Counted from the stretch's first letter, positions 26,159 through 35,696 are shown. The stretch: DNA of 64,000 bases from Candidatus Saccharicenans sp. (GCA_030017715.1 JASEIU010000001.1:334677-398676); one strand, 5' to 3'. The notes: generated from the sequence alone by a model not told the origin. Numbers and translations are program-made.

Positions 26159-27412
26159 TTAAAAGATTTCTCCCATTTCTTTGAGCAGCTCTTCCGGCGT
26201 GGTCTCGGCCAGGTCGGCGGCTCTGGCCGGATCCAGAATTTCCGAAGAAACTGCGTAGTGCAGCAATCGTCTGAATCTGGAAGGATTTTCCTCGCCCCGG
26301 TACTCAACCGGCTCTTTCCACAGCCAGCCCCGGTCGTTCATCATTTCCCTGAAAGAACGAAAACGCCGCTCGGTTACCAGGTCCAGGTCCAGTGCCCGGC
26401 GCATAATTGCCTGGAGAGAGATTCCGTATCTAATTTTTATTTCGGCTAGCTCGCTCAGAGCTATTTTTCTTCCGGCCGGGAGAAAATATTCTTCCAGAAT
26501 TCTGGCCGGCAGCAGGAAAGCGGCCGCAAACCGGTTATAAAGCCTGATCGTTTCCGGGTCGCTGGCCAGTCCGAACAGAATCTGAGCCAGCTCCGAAGCC
26601 GCCCGGAATCGGATTCTATCCACCGGCAGGTTCTGGTCAACGGCGATTAACGGCTGGCCGCGGTAAAAGCCGGAATGGCTTTCGAATTTTTCCGGGCCGG
26701 CCAGTTTGAAAGTCTTGAGGCCGTGTTCTTCCAGGAAGGTCAGCAGGTTGGTCACAGCTCCCGTTCCCAGGTCCCAGCTTCGTCTCAAGTCTTCAGCTGC
26801 CTTTTCCGCTTCCTCCAGTTTGAGAATTTTCAGCCTGAACGGCGGCTCGAAGAATTTTTCCTGCCTTAAAAGTTTTTCCAGCCAGAGATAATTTTTCATC
26901 TTTTCGGATAGAATGACCCTGAGGGCCAGGGCCTTTTTCCTGGGCAGGCGAGGCTCGGGTCGGAATTCGATTTCCTCTTCCGGAATCAAATCCCAGGTTC
27001 TTTGCAAGTAATTAACTCTTCTGGCCGGAGTCGGCGTCATTTCATTGGAGGCAAGGCAAAAAGCTATGGATAAATGAGCCCCGGATTTTTCATCATCTTT
27101 TTCCACCAGACTGTAAAGAGTCCGGTCAGTCTGGGCGAACGGCATCCTGCAAGGCATAAAGTCTGCCTCCTCCAGCACCTCTTCCGGAATGTCAGGCGGA
27201 GGAGGGAGCTCGAGGACCTGGAGGAGGTGTTCCAGGACCTCGGGAGATGGGCTGATCAGGCCTTTTTCGTACTTGGCGATTGCCTGTCTGGTTACAATTC
27301 CCCCGAGTTTCTGGGCCAGGTCCTCGAGACTCAGGCCGGCTCTTAAACGGGCTGCTCTCAACCTTATGGGGAAGGTTGGGTCCAGGGTCGGTCTTTCGCC
27401 GGCGTTGCCCAT
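26159..27412 (-). CDS. XRE-family regulator with degenerate ImmA/IrrE peptidase-like domain
   Basis: 417 residues. An N-terminal XRE helix-turn-helix (RLRAARLRAGLSLEDLAQKL, then VTRQAIAKYEKG) is followed by a long linker and an IrrE/ImmA-like (DUF955) region. There the HExxH zinc site reads SELAQ (RFRAASELAQILFG), so both zinc histidines are lost and protease activity is unlikely. The downstream NRFAAAFLLPARIL block typical of the family is intact. ATG 27412 is preferred over the upstream GTG codons because GAAGGA lies just before it. Active relatives cleave repressors on stress; this one probably acts only as a DNA-binding regulator, perhaps with a ligand-sensing pseudo-peptidase. Confidence 0.85.
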   Translation of the reverse strand: MGNAGERPTLDPTFPIRLRAARLRAGLSLEDLAQKLGGIVTRQAIAKYEKGLISPSPEVLEHLLQVLELPPPPDIPEEVLEEADFMPCRMPFAQTDRTLYSLVEKDDEKSGAHLSIAFCLASNEMTPTPARRVNYLQRTWDLIPEEEIEFRPEPRLPRKKALALRVILSEKMKNYLWLEKLLRQEKFFEPPFRLKILKLEEAEKAAEDLRRSWDLGTGAVTNLLTFLEEHGLKTFKLAGPEKFESHSGFYRGQPLIAVDQNLPVDRIRFRAASELAQILFGLASDPETIRLYNRFAAAFLLPARILEEYFLPAGRKIALSELAEIKIRYGISLQAIMRRALDLDLVTERRFRSFREMMNDRGWLWKEPVEYRGEENPSRFRRLLHYAVSSEILDPARAADLAETTPEELLKEMGEIF

Positions 27413-27427
27413 TGCTTCCTTCTTTCG

Positions 27428-27463
27428 GTTGACAATATACACCACAAAAAGACATTTGTCAAC
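27428..27463 (-). promoter_or_regulatory. Promoter of the XRE gene with overlapping inverted repeat
   Basis: Minus strand TTGACA (27457-27462), 17-base spacer, TATATT (27434-27439). GTTGACAA (27428-27435) and TTGTCAAC (27456-27463) are a perfect 8-base inverted repeat covering both promoter boxes. This is a probable autoregulatory operator. Confidence 0.7.
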
Positions 27464-27742
27464 TAAAATTTTAAAAATTTTTTTCCGTTCTCAACTTCTT
27501 TTTGCCGATTCTCCGAAAATTATTGATTTTTTGTCACTTATGAATGCTTTAGCCGACTAAAGAAATGATAAAGCCTGAGCGTCTCAGACGATTCAGACTT
27601 CTGGCCAGAGGCAGATGCCGGAGCAGCAATGGGGAATTGCCGGTCTTTTATGAAAGGCTCATATTTTCCGCAACTTATTTTAACGGTCTGCTTTATAATT
27701 AATGTAGAAGGGCGAGGCTCCCTGGGGCGGGAAAGAGACAGA

Positions 27743-27771
27743 TTGACATAATCGGGGAGCTAACTTAAGAT
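27743..27771 (+). promoter_or_regulatory. Promoter of the pilus/secretion operon
   Basis: TTGACA (27743-27748), 17-base spacer, TAAGAT (27766-27771), about 28 bases before the first gene. The remaining stretch 27464-27742 between the divergent XRE gene and this promoter is AT-rich with no gene. Confidence 0.72.
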
Positions 27772-27798
27772 AAAACAAAAGCGAAGGCTTAAAATCAA

Positions 27799-29001
27799 AT
27801 GCCTGGATTTATTTGCCGGATAATTACATCTGACGGTCGTATTCTCAAAAAGACGCTTCAGGCCGCTTCGGCCGAGGAATGTCGGAAGGCCCTCGAAGCT
27901 GAGGGACTCTATGTTCTCTCCATTCGCAAGGAACTTAAGATCTCGGAGGTCCGTCTTTTCGGAAAACGAATCAAGCCGGCTGAATTTATCCTGTTTAACC
28001 AGGAGCTGGTGGCCCTGCTCAGGGCAGGATATCCGGTGCTCAAGAGCCTGGAACTGGTGGAAAAGCGGGTGGAGAATCCCAATCTGCTCGATGTCATCAG
28101 GAAGGTTGAAGCTGAAGTTCGGGGAGGCAGGACTCTGTCTGAGGCTTTTGCTCCCTATGAAGGTCTTTTTTCCAAAGTCTACACCGCTTCTCTGATGGCC
28201 GGAGAAAGAAGCGGCAACCTGCCCGGTTCTCTGGCCAGGTATATCCAGTATGCGAAGATTATCGATCAGACCAGAAACCGGGTGCGCTCGGCTCTACTTT
28301 ACCCGACGCTGCTGGTTATCTTCTCGGCAGTCTTAGTCGGATTGCTGGTCGGTCTGGTTTTGCCCCGGTTCGCCACTTTTTATGCCGACTTCGGGGCTCA
28401 GCTTCCGGCTCTGACCAGATTCCTGCTCAAACTGGCCATTTTTATCAGGGCCAATCTGCTCTGGTTCGGTCTTTTCTTTCTGGTTCTGATATTTGTCTAT
28501 ATCATCTTCCGGCGCAGAGATTCCTTCATCGTCTTCAAAGACCGCCTGAAACTGAGACTGCCGTTTTCGCGCTTTCTGATCCAGGATTCGGCTGTGGCCC
28601 TTTACAGTCGCACCCTGGGGCTGCTTCTGGAAGCCGGGATAACCCTTCTGTCTTCGGTCGGCGTGGCCGCTTTTTCCGTGCCCAACCGCTTTATTTCCTC
28701 AAAGTTGCAGTCGGCTGGGGAAAGCCTGAAAAACGGACAGAGCCTTTATGATTCATTGCAGAAAACCGAAGTCTTGCCCCAGCTGGCCATGGATATGATC
28801 AGGATCGGCGAAAGTTCCGCCAACCTGCCCGGCATGTTGACCGAGGTGGCCGATTTTTACGACGAGAGGCTGAGGGACAGGATTCAAACCCTGGTCTCGC
28901 TGATCGAGCCGGTAATCATTATTTTTATCGGGCTGGTGGCTGCGGCTATGATATTATCGATATATCTGCCGATCTTTAACATTATCAGGATAACCAGATG
29001 A
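27799..29001 (+). CDS. Type IV pilus/type II secretion inner-membrane platform protein (PilC/GspF)
   Basis: 400 residues of the GspF/PilC family, the polytopic platform that the assembly ATPase drives. Two homologous GspF repeats are seen (residues about 60-185 and 265-390), each with the LLxAG and SGNLP-type pattern: QELVALLRAGYPVLKSLELV with GERSGNLPGSLA, and RTLGLLLEAGITLLSSVGVA with GESSANLPGMLTEVA. Three hydrophobic segments are present (about 170-195, 215-240, 370-395). Unusually it is the first gene, ahead of the ATPase gene. Confidence 0.93.
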   Translation: MPGFICRIITSDGRILKKTLQAASAEECRKALEAEGLYVLSIRKELKISEVRLFGKRIKPAEFILFNQELVALLRAGYPVLKSLELVEKRVENPNLLDVIRKVEAEVRGGRTLSEAFAPYEGLFSKVYTASLMAGERSGNLPGSLARYIQYAKIIDQTRNRVRSALLYPTLLVIFSAVLVGLLVGLVLPRFATFYADFGAQLPALTRFLLKLAIFIRANLLWFGLFFLVLIFVYIIFRRRDSFIVFKDRLKLRLPFSRFLIQDSAVALYSRTLGLLLEAGITLLSSVGVAAFSVPNRFISSKLQSAGESLKNGQSLYDSLQKTEVLPQLAMDMIRIGESSANLPGMLTEVADFYDERLRDRIQTLVSLIEPVIIIFIGLVAAAMILSIYLPIFNIIRITR

Positions 29002-29017
29002 ATTAGAGGAGGATAAT

Positions 29018-30628
29018 TTGCCAAAAGGTGATACCAACGGGCTCCTGCTGGCTGAGGAGCTGGAAGCCAAAAAACTGGCTGAGAAATACCGGGTTCCTTA
29101 TCTTGACCTGAGCAGCCAGGAACTCGACCGCAACCTGGTGCAATCCTTTCCGGTCGATTTTCTGTACAGGTATAATTTTGTTCCCCTGCACGATACCGGC
29201 CGGGTCCTGCAGATTGCCATTGCCGACCCCTCGGACCTGGCGGCCATCGACAGCATCGAAACCTATGCCGGCAAGAAGGTGGAAGTGGTTGCGGCCAGCA
29301 GGAGGGGAGTTCAGGAAGCCCTGCGCCGCAGCGAGGCCGCGGCCCAGGTATTAAAAGAAGCCACCGAGGGCTTTGTCCGGCAGGTGGTGGAAAAGGAGAC
29401 GGGCGAAGAAGAAGATGTCATCACCATTGAGAAGCTGACCGAACAGGATGGCTCCATCATCAAGCTGGTTAACACCATCATCTTTACCGCCGTCCAGAAG
29501 AGGGCCAGCGATATTCACATTGAATCCAAGGAAAATTTTGTCCGGGTTAAATATCGCGTGGACGGGGTTCTGACCGAAGCCCTGGAGCCCCTGGACAGGC
29601 AATTTCAGTCGCTGATTATTTCCCGGATTAAAATAATGTCCGACCTGGACATCTCCGAGCGCCGGGTTCCCCAGGACGGCCGGTTTCGGCTGAAAATCAA
29701 GGACAAAACCATAGATTTCCGGGTTTCCATCATGCCCTGCATCTACGGCGAGGATGCGGTCATACGTATCCTGGACAAGGAGATGATTACCGAGGCCTTC
29801 GCCGAATTGAGGCTGGACCTGCTGGGTTTTTCGGATTATGTGCTGCGTAAGTTTCGTCGCTATATCTACCAGCCCTATGGAATGGTGCTGGTAACGGGAC
29901 CGACCGGAAGCGGCAAAACCACCACCCTGTATGCGGCCCTGACTGAAATCAAGTCGCCCGAAGACAAAATCATAACCATCGAAGACCCGGTCGAATATCA
30001 GATCGAGGGCATCACCCAGATTCAGGTCAACGAGAAAAAAGGTCTGACCTTTGCCCGCGGGCTGCGCTCCATCCTGCGTCATGACCCGGATAAAATCATG
30101 GTGGGTGAAATCCGCGACCCGGAGACGGCCCAGATTGCCATCCAGTCGGCACTGACCGGGCATCTGGTTTTTACCACCGTCCATGCCAACAACGTCTTCG
30201 ATGTCATCGGGCGTTTTCTGCACATGCAGGTTGATCCCTACAGTTTTATTTCCGCTCTCAACTGCATCCTGGCTCAGAGGCTGGTGCGGGTTCTCTGCCC
30301 GAAATGCAAAGCTCCGGTTAAGTACGATGAGGTCACCCTGGAGCTCTCCGGCCTGAACCCGGAGAAATACGGCAAGCTGAGTTTTTATGAACCCCGGGGT
30401 TGCTCCGAATGTCATGGAACCGGCTATAAAGGCCGGACCGCTATTGCCGAACTCCTGGAGCTGTCGGATAATATCAGAGAAATGATTCTGGCCAGAAAGC
30501 CACTGTCCGAGGTGAAGAAAGTAGCTCAGGAAGAAGGAATGATTCCGCTGCGCCAGGCCGGCCTGGAAAAGGTACTGGCCGGAGTGACCAGTCTGAAAGA
30601 CCTGAATAAAGTAACTTTTGTCGAGTAA
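29018..30628 (+). CDS. Type IV pilus/type II secretion assembly ATPase (PilB/GspE)
   Basis: 536 residues. An N-terminal GspE_N domain (about 1-140) precedes the AAA-like motor. Walker A is GPTGSGKTTT (from residue 294), then the Asp box (IEDPVEYQIEG), Walker B (IMVGEIRDPETA) and His box (TGHLVFTTVHANN). A C-terminal zinc site has CPKC and CSECHGTGYKGRTA. It powers pilin or pseudopilin polymerisation. The start is TTG at 29018, supported by GAGGAGG five bases upstream. Confidence 0.95.
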   Translation: MPKGDTNGLLLAEELEAKKLAEKYRVPYLDLSSQELDRNLVQSFPVDFLYRYNFVPLHDTGRVLQIAIADPSDLAAIDSIETYAGKKVEVVAASRRGVQEALRRSEAAAQVLKEATEGFVRQVVEKETGEEEDVITIEKLTEQDGSIIKLVNTIIFTAVQKRASDIHIESKENFVRVKYRVDGVLTEALEPLDRQFQSLIISRIKIMSDLDISERRVPQDGRFRLKIKDKTIDFRVSIMPCIYGEDAVIRILDKEMITEAFAELRLDLLGFSDYVLRKFRRYIYQPYGMVLVTGPTGSGKTTTLYAALTEIKSPEDKIITIEDPVEYQIEGITQIQVNEKKGLTFARGLRSILRHDPDKIMVGEIRDPETAQIAIQSALTGHLVFTTVHANNVFDVIGRFLHMQVDPYSFISALNCILAQRLVRVLCPKCKAPVKYDEVTLELSGLNPEKYGKLSFYEPRGCSECHGTGYKGRTAIAELLELSDNIREMILARKPLSEVKKVAQEEGMIPLRQAGLEKVLAGVTSLKDLNKVTFVE

Positions 30629-30633
30629 CATTT

Positions 30634-31527
30634 ATGGGTTTAAGAGAAAGTTTCAGAAGATATTTTATGGAACAGCCCCGGCCTTCGGCTGTCTTTCAGA
30701 TTGCTCCGTCTTACTTTGCGGCCCTGAAAACGGCGGTTGAGGCGGAGATAAGTTCTGAAGATTATGTTTATCATCCGATATCAACCGGCTTGGTTGAAGC
30801 TCAGCTTCTCCAGAAAAACCTGGTCCGGCCCGAGTTTCTGCAGGATTTGCTTAAGAAAGCGGTCAGAAAATTAAAGCCTCGGGGCAATTCGGCAACTGTC
30901 ATCCTGCCTGAGATGAGCACCAGAGTCTTTATCCTGTCTCTGGAAAAGGCCGGCCTGACTCCGGACGAACATCTCAGGTTTATAGAGTGGCGTTTGGGCC
31001 AGCAGCTGTCGCGGTCGCTGGACCGAATCCGCTATTCCTACCAGATGTTCAACTCGACCCGCGAACGACGGGTGCTGGTAGTCTGCACCGGAGAGGAAGT
31101 GGCCGAAGAATATGAAAACCTGTTTACCGACTGCAAACTGAAGCCCGGCAAACTGACCACTCCTTCGCTGTCGGTGCTCAATCTGATAATGCGGACCGGG
31201 GGCGGGGTTGACAATTTTTTGCTGATAGACGCCGACCTGGATTATTTATGTCTGATTGCTGTTCTGGACGGAGTTCCCTATCTCTACCGACAAAAACAAC
31301 TCTGGCCGGATAACGACACCAGCCGGACGACCATCCTCAAAGAAAGCGAAAACACCATTAACTTTATTGAAGATAAGACCCGGAAGAAGCCGGCGCTTGT
31401 TTATCTTAGGACCAATCTGGAGAAACCGATCTGGCTGCTGACCGAAATAGAAAACCTGCTGGGACTGAGGGTGGAGGAAGTGAGGTCCGAACCGCAGTTT
31501 CTGGCGCCGCTGGTTGGAGAAAGATGA
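30634..31527 (+). CDS. PilM/GspL-like cytoplasmic assembly protein
   Basis: A 297-residue protein in the PilM position. It resembles the actin-like PilM/GspL cytoplasmic domain, with the segments PRGNSATVILPEMSTRVFIL, HLRFIEWRLGQQLSRSLDRI and NFLLIDADLDYLCLIAVLDG. The nucleotide-binding motifs of classical PilM are weak, so ATP binding is uncertain. It starts four bases after pilB and its stop overlaps the pilN-like start by four bases. It should dock the inner-membrane PilN/PilO pair. Confidence 0.75.
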   Translation: MGLRESFRRYFMEQPRPSAVFQIAPSYFAALKTAVEAEISSEDYVYHPISTGLVEAQLLQKNLVRPEFLQDLLKKAVRKLKPRGNSATVILPEMSTRVFILSLEKAGLTPDEHLRFIEWRLGQQLSRSLDRIRYSYQMFNSTRERRVLVVCTGEEVAEEYENLFTDCKLKPGKLTTPSLSVLNLIMRTGGGVDNFLLIDADLDYLCLIAVLDGVPYLYRQKQLWPDNDTSRTTILKESENTINFIEDKTRKKPALVYLRTNLEKPIWLLTEIENLLGLRVEEVRSEPQFLAPLVGER

Positions 31528-32102
31528 TGTCCGGCAGAGCCAACAGAAACGGCTGGAATCTGGTTATCAACCTGGCCAGTCAACCGAGGCGCAATCGGCG
31601 TCCGTACCGATTTCTTCTGGCCGGGTTGAGCCTGCTGATTGCGGCCGGGCTGGTTGGCCTGGTGCTGCTGAATCTTAACAGCTGGAGGCAATTCCGGGAT
31701 TTGAGGGACTCCAACCGGAACCTGGAAGAAAAAAGGACCGACCTCGGAGTGGAAAGCAGCCGGCTAAACCGGGAGGTGGAAAGCTGGCGCCGGCTTTATG
31801 GAGACAGGGTGGAAGAGATCAACAGCCTTCTGGAAAAAAAGTCCGGTTCCTGGGTGGCTTTCTTCAGCCGGATGGAAGAGGCTCTGCCCTGGGGCTGCTT
31901 CCTGCTGGCCCTGAATCCCCCGGCTTCTGCTTCCAGCCGGGAGTACAGGATCAGAGTGGCCCTGAACAGCCGGGAAGAACTGGGCCGGCTCATCCAGAAC
32001 CTGCAGCTTCAGAATTTTGAGGAGGTCAGGGTTTTGAATGAAAATTATCAGGATAATAGATTTCAGGTGGAGATGATTTTCCGCGATGCCAGGGTTAATT
32101 GA
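31524..32102 (+). CDS. PilN-like inner-membrane assembly protein
   Basis: 192 residues. A short cytoplasmic tail contains the PilM-binding type motif (LVINLASQPRRNRR). One membrane helix follows (about 29-50, FLLAGLSLLIAAGLVGLVLL), then a coiled coil (55-105) and a periplasmic ferredoxin-like domain. It overlaps pilM-like upstream and pilO-like downstream (17 bases), which fits the conserved pilMNOPQ order. Confidence 0.8.
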   Translation: MMSGRANRNGWNLVINLASQPRRNRRPYRFLLAGLSLLIAAGLVGLVLLNLNSWRQFRDLRDSNRNLEEKRTDLGVESSRLNREVESWRRLYGDRVEEINSLLEKKSGSWVAFFSRMEEALPWGCFLLALNPPASASSREYRIRVALNSREELGRLIQNLQLQNFEEVRVLNENYQDNRFQVEMIFRDARVN

Positions 32103-32655
32103 GCTATTGAGTCCTGAAGAGAGGAAAAAACTGTCAGGCTTAGGTCTGGCTGCGGCCGCCGTTATTGTTCTGGTGATTCTGTCTCTATTCTTCTGGAGTT
32201 ACCGGCTAAACGATCTCAGAACCGAAGCCGGCCGGATGACCGCCGAGCTGAAAAAAATAAGCAGTCAGAATGAACAGGCCCGACAGGAGTTCGCAAACTG
32301 GCAGCTCACCCGTCAGGAACTGGAAGAACTGGAAAAAACAGCTTTTTATTCCGGCAGCGATGGTCAGGAAGTCTTCCGCCAGGACCTGAAGAGCCTTTTC
32401 AACCAGACCGGATTGCCTGTGCCTCCAATCAATTATCAGTACGAGGAATCTGGAAAGAAACAATACAAGAGGCTGGCCGCCTCATTCGCCCTCAGGTTTA
32501 GTTATCCGTCATTAAAAAAATTTCTTTACCGGGTGGAAACCTGGCCCCGACTGCTTATAATTGATCAGATCAATTTTCAGAAGATTGATAATGCGGCCGG
32601 AACTCTGGACCTGAGACTCACGCTTTCTGGTTACTACTATGAAAGAAATTACTAA
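32086..32655 (+). CDS. PilO-like inner-membrane assembly protein
   Basis: 189 residues with one membrane helix (about 18-38, GLAAAAVIVLVILSLFFW). A coiled coil (40-85) leads to a periplasmic domain with the PilO-like end LLIIDQINFQKIDNAAGTLD. It is paired with PilN in the family and lies exactly between pilN- and pilP-like genes with overlaps on both sides. Confidence 0.8.
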   Translation: MPGLIELLSPEERKKLSGLGLAAAAVIVLVILSLFFWSYRLNDLRTEAGRMTAELKKISSQNEQARQEFANWQLTRQELEELEKTAFYSGSDGQEVFRQDLKSLFNQTGLPVPPINYQYEESGKKQYKRLAASFALRFSYPSLKKFLYRVETWPRLLIIDQINFQKIDNAAGTLDLRLTLSGYYYERNY

Positions 32656-33169
32656 GAAGCTGAAAGGGATGGCATTGAGTCAGCGGTCGTTAACCGGACT
32701 TCTGGTTGCTGCCTGTTTGCTCCTGGCGAGCAGCGGGCTGGCCGGACTCAGGCAGGAAAATAAGAGCGGCCGGCAGGCGGAAAGTCCGGCCGTTTCCGGT
32801 TCGTCATACATAAAAAAAGACCTCCTGCCGAAGCTGGGGCCGGAACTGGCCGAGGTTAAACGCGACCCATTCAGGCCGGTCTCTGGTCCGGCGGCCCGGA
32901 GTCAGGCGCGTAGAACCCTGCCTTCCGAGAGCGGGCCCGCTAAGATAAAACCCGCATCCGTTCTGGAAAATCTAAGCCTGAGCTGCCTGGGCCTGGTCAA
33001 TTCCGGCACCAGGAGAATGGCCCTGATTCTGGTTGACGGGCAGGCGGTTACTCTGGCTGAAGGCGAAGAATTAATCCCGGGAATCCGGCTGGCCATAATT
33101 TCCGCCGAAGAAATTGTTTTCCGGGATAACCAGGGCAACTCCAGGAAGGTGAGGATAAAGGAGAGATAG
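32639..33169 (+). CDS. PilP/GspC-like periplasmic linker protein
   Basis: 176 residues: one N-terminal membrane anchor (about 17-38), the characteristic KRDPFRPV motif (residues about 78-85), a Pro/Arg-rich linker, and a C-terminal beta domain (SLSCLGLVNSGTRRMALILV, then EGEELIPGIRLAIISAEEIV) like the homology region of PilP/GspC. It links the inner-membrane complex to the secretin encoded one base downstream. Confidence 0.78.
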   Translation: MKEITKKLKGMALSQRSLTGLLVAACLLLASSGLAGLRQENKSGRQAESPAVSGSSYIKKDLLPKLGPELAEVKRDPFRPVSGPAARSQARRTLPSESGPAKIKPASVLENLSLSCLGLVNSGTRRMALILVDGQAVTLAEGEELIPGIRLAIISAEEIVFRDNQGNSRKVRIKER

Positions 33170-33170
33170 G

Positions 33171-35321
33171 ATGAAAAAATCAGAAAGGGCAAACATCGGA
33201 TTAAAATGGATGGTCCTGTCCCTGTTGCTGATAAATCTTCTGGCCTGCGTCTCGTTCAGCCCGGCCTATAAACAGGGTAATCAGGCTGAAATTAACAAAG
33301 ATTACGACGAGGCGATTAAATATTATGAACAGGCCTTGATTCAGAATCCCAGAGAAACGGTTTACCGGCTGGCTCTGTTCAGGGCCAGGGCGGCGGCGGC
33401 CATAAGTTCGGTGGAAAAGGCCAGAAGGTTCTTGAGTGAAGGCAAGAAGGCCGAAGCGCTGGAAGCTTACAAGAAAGCCCTGTCCTATGACCCCAACAAC
33501 CGCTTGATTCTGGATGAATACCGCAGGGTGGCCGGACTGAAACCGCCGGTTGAAGAGAAACCGAAGGAAATAGTGGTCGAACAACCCATCCGCCTTAAAG
33601 CCGCCGGGGAAAAACTAAAACTGCGTTTTACCGATGCTTCTTTGAGAGCCATCTTCCAGGCGCTGGGGCGATTCACCGGGGTTAATTTTCTTTTTGACGA
33701 ACAGTTCCGCGACCTGCCGGTCAGCATAGACCTGACCGATATGACCCTGGAACAGGCGCTGAACTCCCTGTGCTTAACCGGAAGATCCTTTTACAGAATA
33801 ATAGACGACAGGACGGTGATCATCGTCCCGGACAATCCCGGCAAACGCAACCAGTATGAAATCAACGCCATCAAGACCATCTATCTTTCCAACCTTAACG
33901 CTCAGGATGTTCAGAGCCAGCTGGTGTCGATTTTAAGGACACAGTACAAGGCGCCAACCATTATCGTGGACAAGACCAGGAATTCGGTCACCATCAGGGA
34001 TAATCCGCGCATTGTGGCTCTGGCCGAGAAGATACTGCGCAGCTGGGACAAGCCGAGGGGCGAAGTGATCATCGACCTGGAAATTATGGAAGTTTCCCGG
34101 CAGAAACTGCAGACGCTGGGGACTCAATTCGGACAGAGCTATGCCGGCCTCAGATACAGCGGGACCGATTTTCCAGAAAGCGGCTGGCTGCCGCTGGAAG
34201 GAATCGACTTTTCGCTGGCCGGGAATTATCAGATTACGCTGCCTTCGGTCCTGCTGCAATTTCTGGAGACCGATACCGACACCAAGATTATCGCCCAGCC
34301 CAGGCTGAGGGGCGTTGATACGGAACAGATCAATTATATGGTCGGCCAGAAAGTTCCGATTCCTCAAACAACCTTTTCACCGATTGCCGCCGGCGGAGTC
34401 AGTCAGCAGCCGATCGTTTCCTATACCTATCAGGATGTGGGCATTGAAGTCAACATTAAACCGCGTCTCCATCAGGAAAAGGAAGTTAGCCTGGAGCTGG
34501 AGATCAAGATTACTTCCATCGGCGGCAAGGGCATTGCCGACATTCCGATTATTTCCACCCGGGAAGTTAAGAATATAATCAGGCTCAGGGATGGAGAGAC
34601 CAATCTGCTGGCCGGGCTGTTGAGAGATGAGGAGAGAAAATCGCTCAAAGGAATTGCCGGGCTGAAAAGTCTGCCCATCCTGGGAAGTCTGTTCTCCAGC
34701 ACCGACCGAACCGTCGAGCAGACCGATGTCATCCTGACCATCACTCCCCACATCATCAGGTCCATGCCCATCACCGATGAGGATGGCAGGCCGCTGTGGA
34801 TTGATAACGAGGCTGTGGCCTTCAGCACAGCGCAGCTTGGGGTGCAGGAAGAGATCATGGTCGGAGAAGAAGAGTTAACACCCGAGGCCCTGGCTGAAGC
34901 GATAACGGGGTTGAGCACAATCAGTCTGATGCCGGAGAGGATGGAAGTGCCGGCGAAAAACACCTTCAATGTCAGTCTGGTCTTAAATTCTCCGGCCGAT
35001 ATTACCTCTTTAGCCTTGAATCTGAGCTTTGACCCGAAGCAGCTGCGTTTGCGGGAAATCCAGCCAGGGGACCTGGTGGGGCAACTCGGGGCCCGAGGCT
35101 CTTTCCTGCAGAACGTCATCGCCGGAAGCGGAGTGGCTGTGGTCGGCTTTTCTTCCCCCTCGCCTGCCACTGGGGTTAAGTCCGGGAATCTGGCCGTTCT
35201 GGTGTTTGAAGCGCTGGCTGCCGGGTCGACTCAGGTCACAATATCGTCAATTCAAGCTCTGGGTGTACAGGGGCGACCGGTCAGTCTGTCCGGTGGCAAC
35301 CTGGAAGTCCTGATCCGATAG
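33171..35321 (+). CDS. Secretin (PilQ/GspD) lipoprotein with N-terminal TPRs and C-terminal cohesin-like domain
   Basis: A 716-residue outer-membrane pore protein. The signal sequence ends in lipobox LLAC (C26). Two or three TPR-like helices follow (about 30-115, DEAIKYYEQALIQNP and AEALEAYKKALSYDPNN). Then come an STN/N0 domain (150-205), an N1-type domain (225-290) and the secretin core (300-530, YQDVGIEVNIKPRLH, REVKNIIRLRDGETNLLAGLL, VILTITPHIIR). Residues about 585-716 form a cohesin-like beta domain (NTFNVSLVLNSPADITSLAL, then NLSFDPKQLRLREIQPGDL). The additions at both ends are unusual for PilQ. No pilin or pseudopilin gene follows it. Confidence 0.92.
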   Translation: MKKSERANIGLKWMVLSLLLINLLACVSFSPAYKQGNQAEINKDYDEAIKYYEQALIQNPRETVYRLALFRARAAAAISSVEKARRFLSEGKKAEALEAYKKALSYDPNNRLILDEYRRVAGLKPPVEEKPKEIVVEQPIRLKAAGEKLKLRFTDASLRAIFQALGRFTGVNFLFDEQFRDLPVSIDLTDMTLEQALNSLCLTGRSFYRIIDDRTVIIVPDNPGKRNQYEINAIKTIYLSNLNAQDVQSQLVSILRTQYKAPTIIVDKTRNSVTIRDNPRIVALAEKILRSWDKPRGEVIIDLEIMEVSRQKLQTLGTQFGQSYAGLRYSGTDFPESGWLPLEGIDFSLAGNYQITLPSVLLQFLETDTDTKIIAQPRLRGVDTEQINYMVGQKVPIPQTTFSPIAAGGVSQQPIVSYTYQDVGIEVNIKPRLHQEKEVSLELEIKITSIGGKGIADIPIISTREVKNIIRLRDGETNLLAGLLRDEERKSLKGIAGLKSLPILGSLFSSTDRTVEQTDVILTITPHIIRSMPITDEDGRPLWIDNEAVAFSTAQLGVQEEIMVGEEELTPEALAEAITGLSTISLMPERMEVPAKNTFNVSLVLNSPADITSLALNLSFDPKQLRLREIQPGDLVGQLGARGSFLQNVIAGSGVAVVGFSSPSPATGVKSGNLAVLVFEALAAGSTQVTISSIQALGVQGRPVSLSGGNLEVLIR

Positions 35322-35696
35322 AACTCGAACTCTGTTTTCGGGCGGAGCCGGTTTAATCAAAGAAAGCGGGTCAATTTTTCCGTGCCTTATCTCCCGGAGG
35401 GCGGCGGAACCCTGCTAAGTTCCTGACGACTTTGAAGCCCCCGGACAGGGAAATAAAAAGAATGAGGGGAGCCCCTTACGCTTCGGGCGTCAGGAGACAG
35501 GCCGCCCGCCTCTTGCCTTCATTGCCGCAAATCACGGAAACTGAGATGCTTCCCCCAGATATTTTTCTTTTTATCGACTGATCGGGAGATGAACTATAGT
35601 TATTTATAAGACAGGGTATGTTTCAAAGCCAGAGAGGTTTAGAGACGCTGGTCAACAACCTGCAGATGACCGGGACCTGGCCAATTTAATTAAAGA
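35322..35696. other. Intergenic region with a decayed repeat
   Basis: Between the convergent secretin and lipoprotein genes. No gene is seen. It includes a degraded copy of the dispersed repeat (35465-35514); the rest is unremarkable and partly AT-rich. Confidence 0.5.
35465..35514 (+). repeat. Degenerate copy of the intergenic repeat (copy 5)
   Basis: GGGGAGCCCCTTACGCTTCG followed by GGCGTCAGGAGACAGGCCG aligns with the 3' half of the repeat core (GGGGAACCCCTTCCGCTGCG, then GGCGGTTCGGAGACAGGCCG). The first half is missing. Confidence 0.6.
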
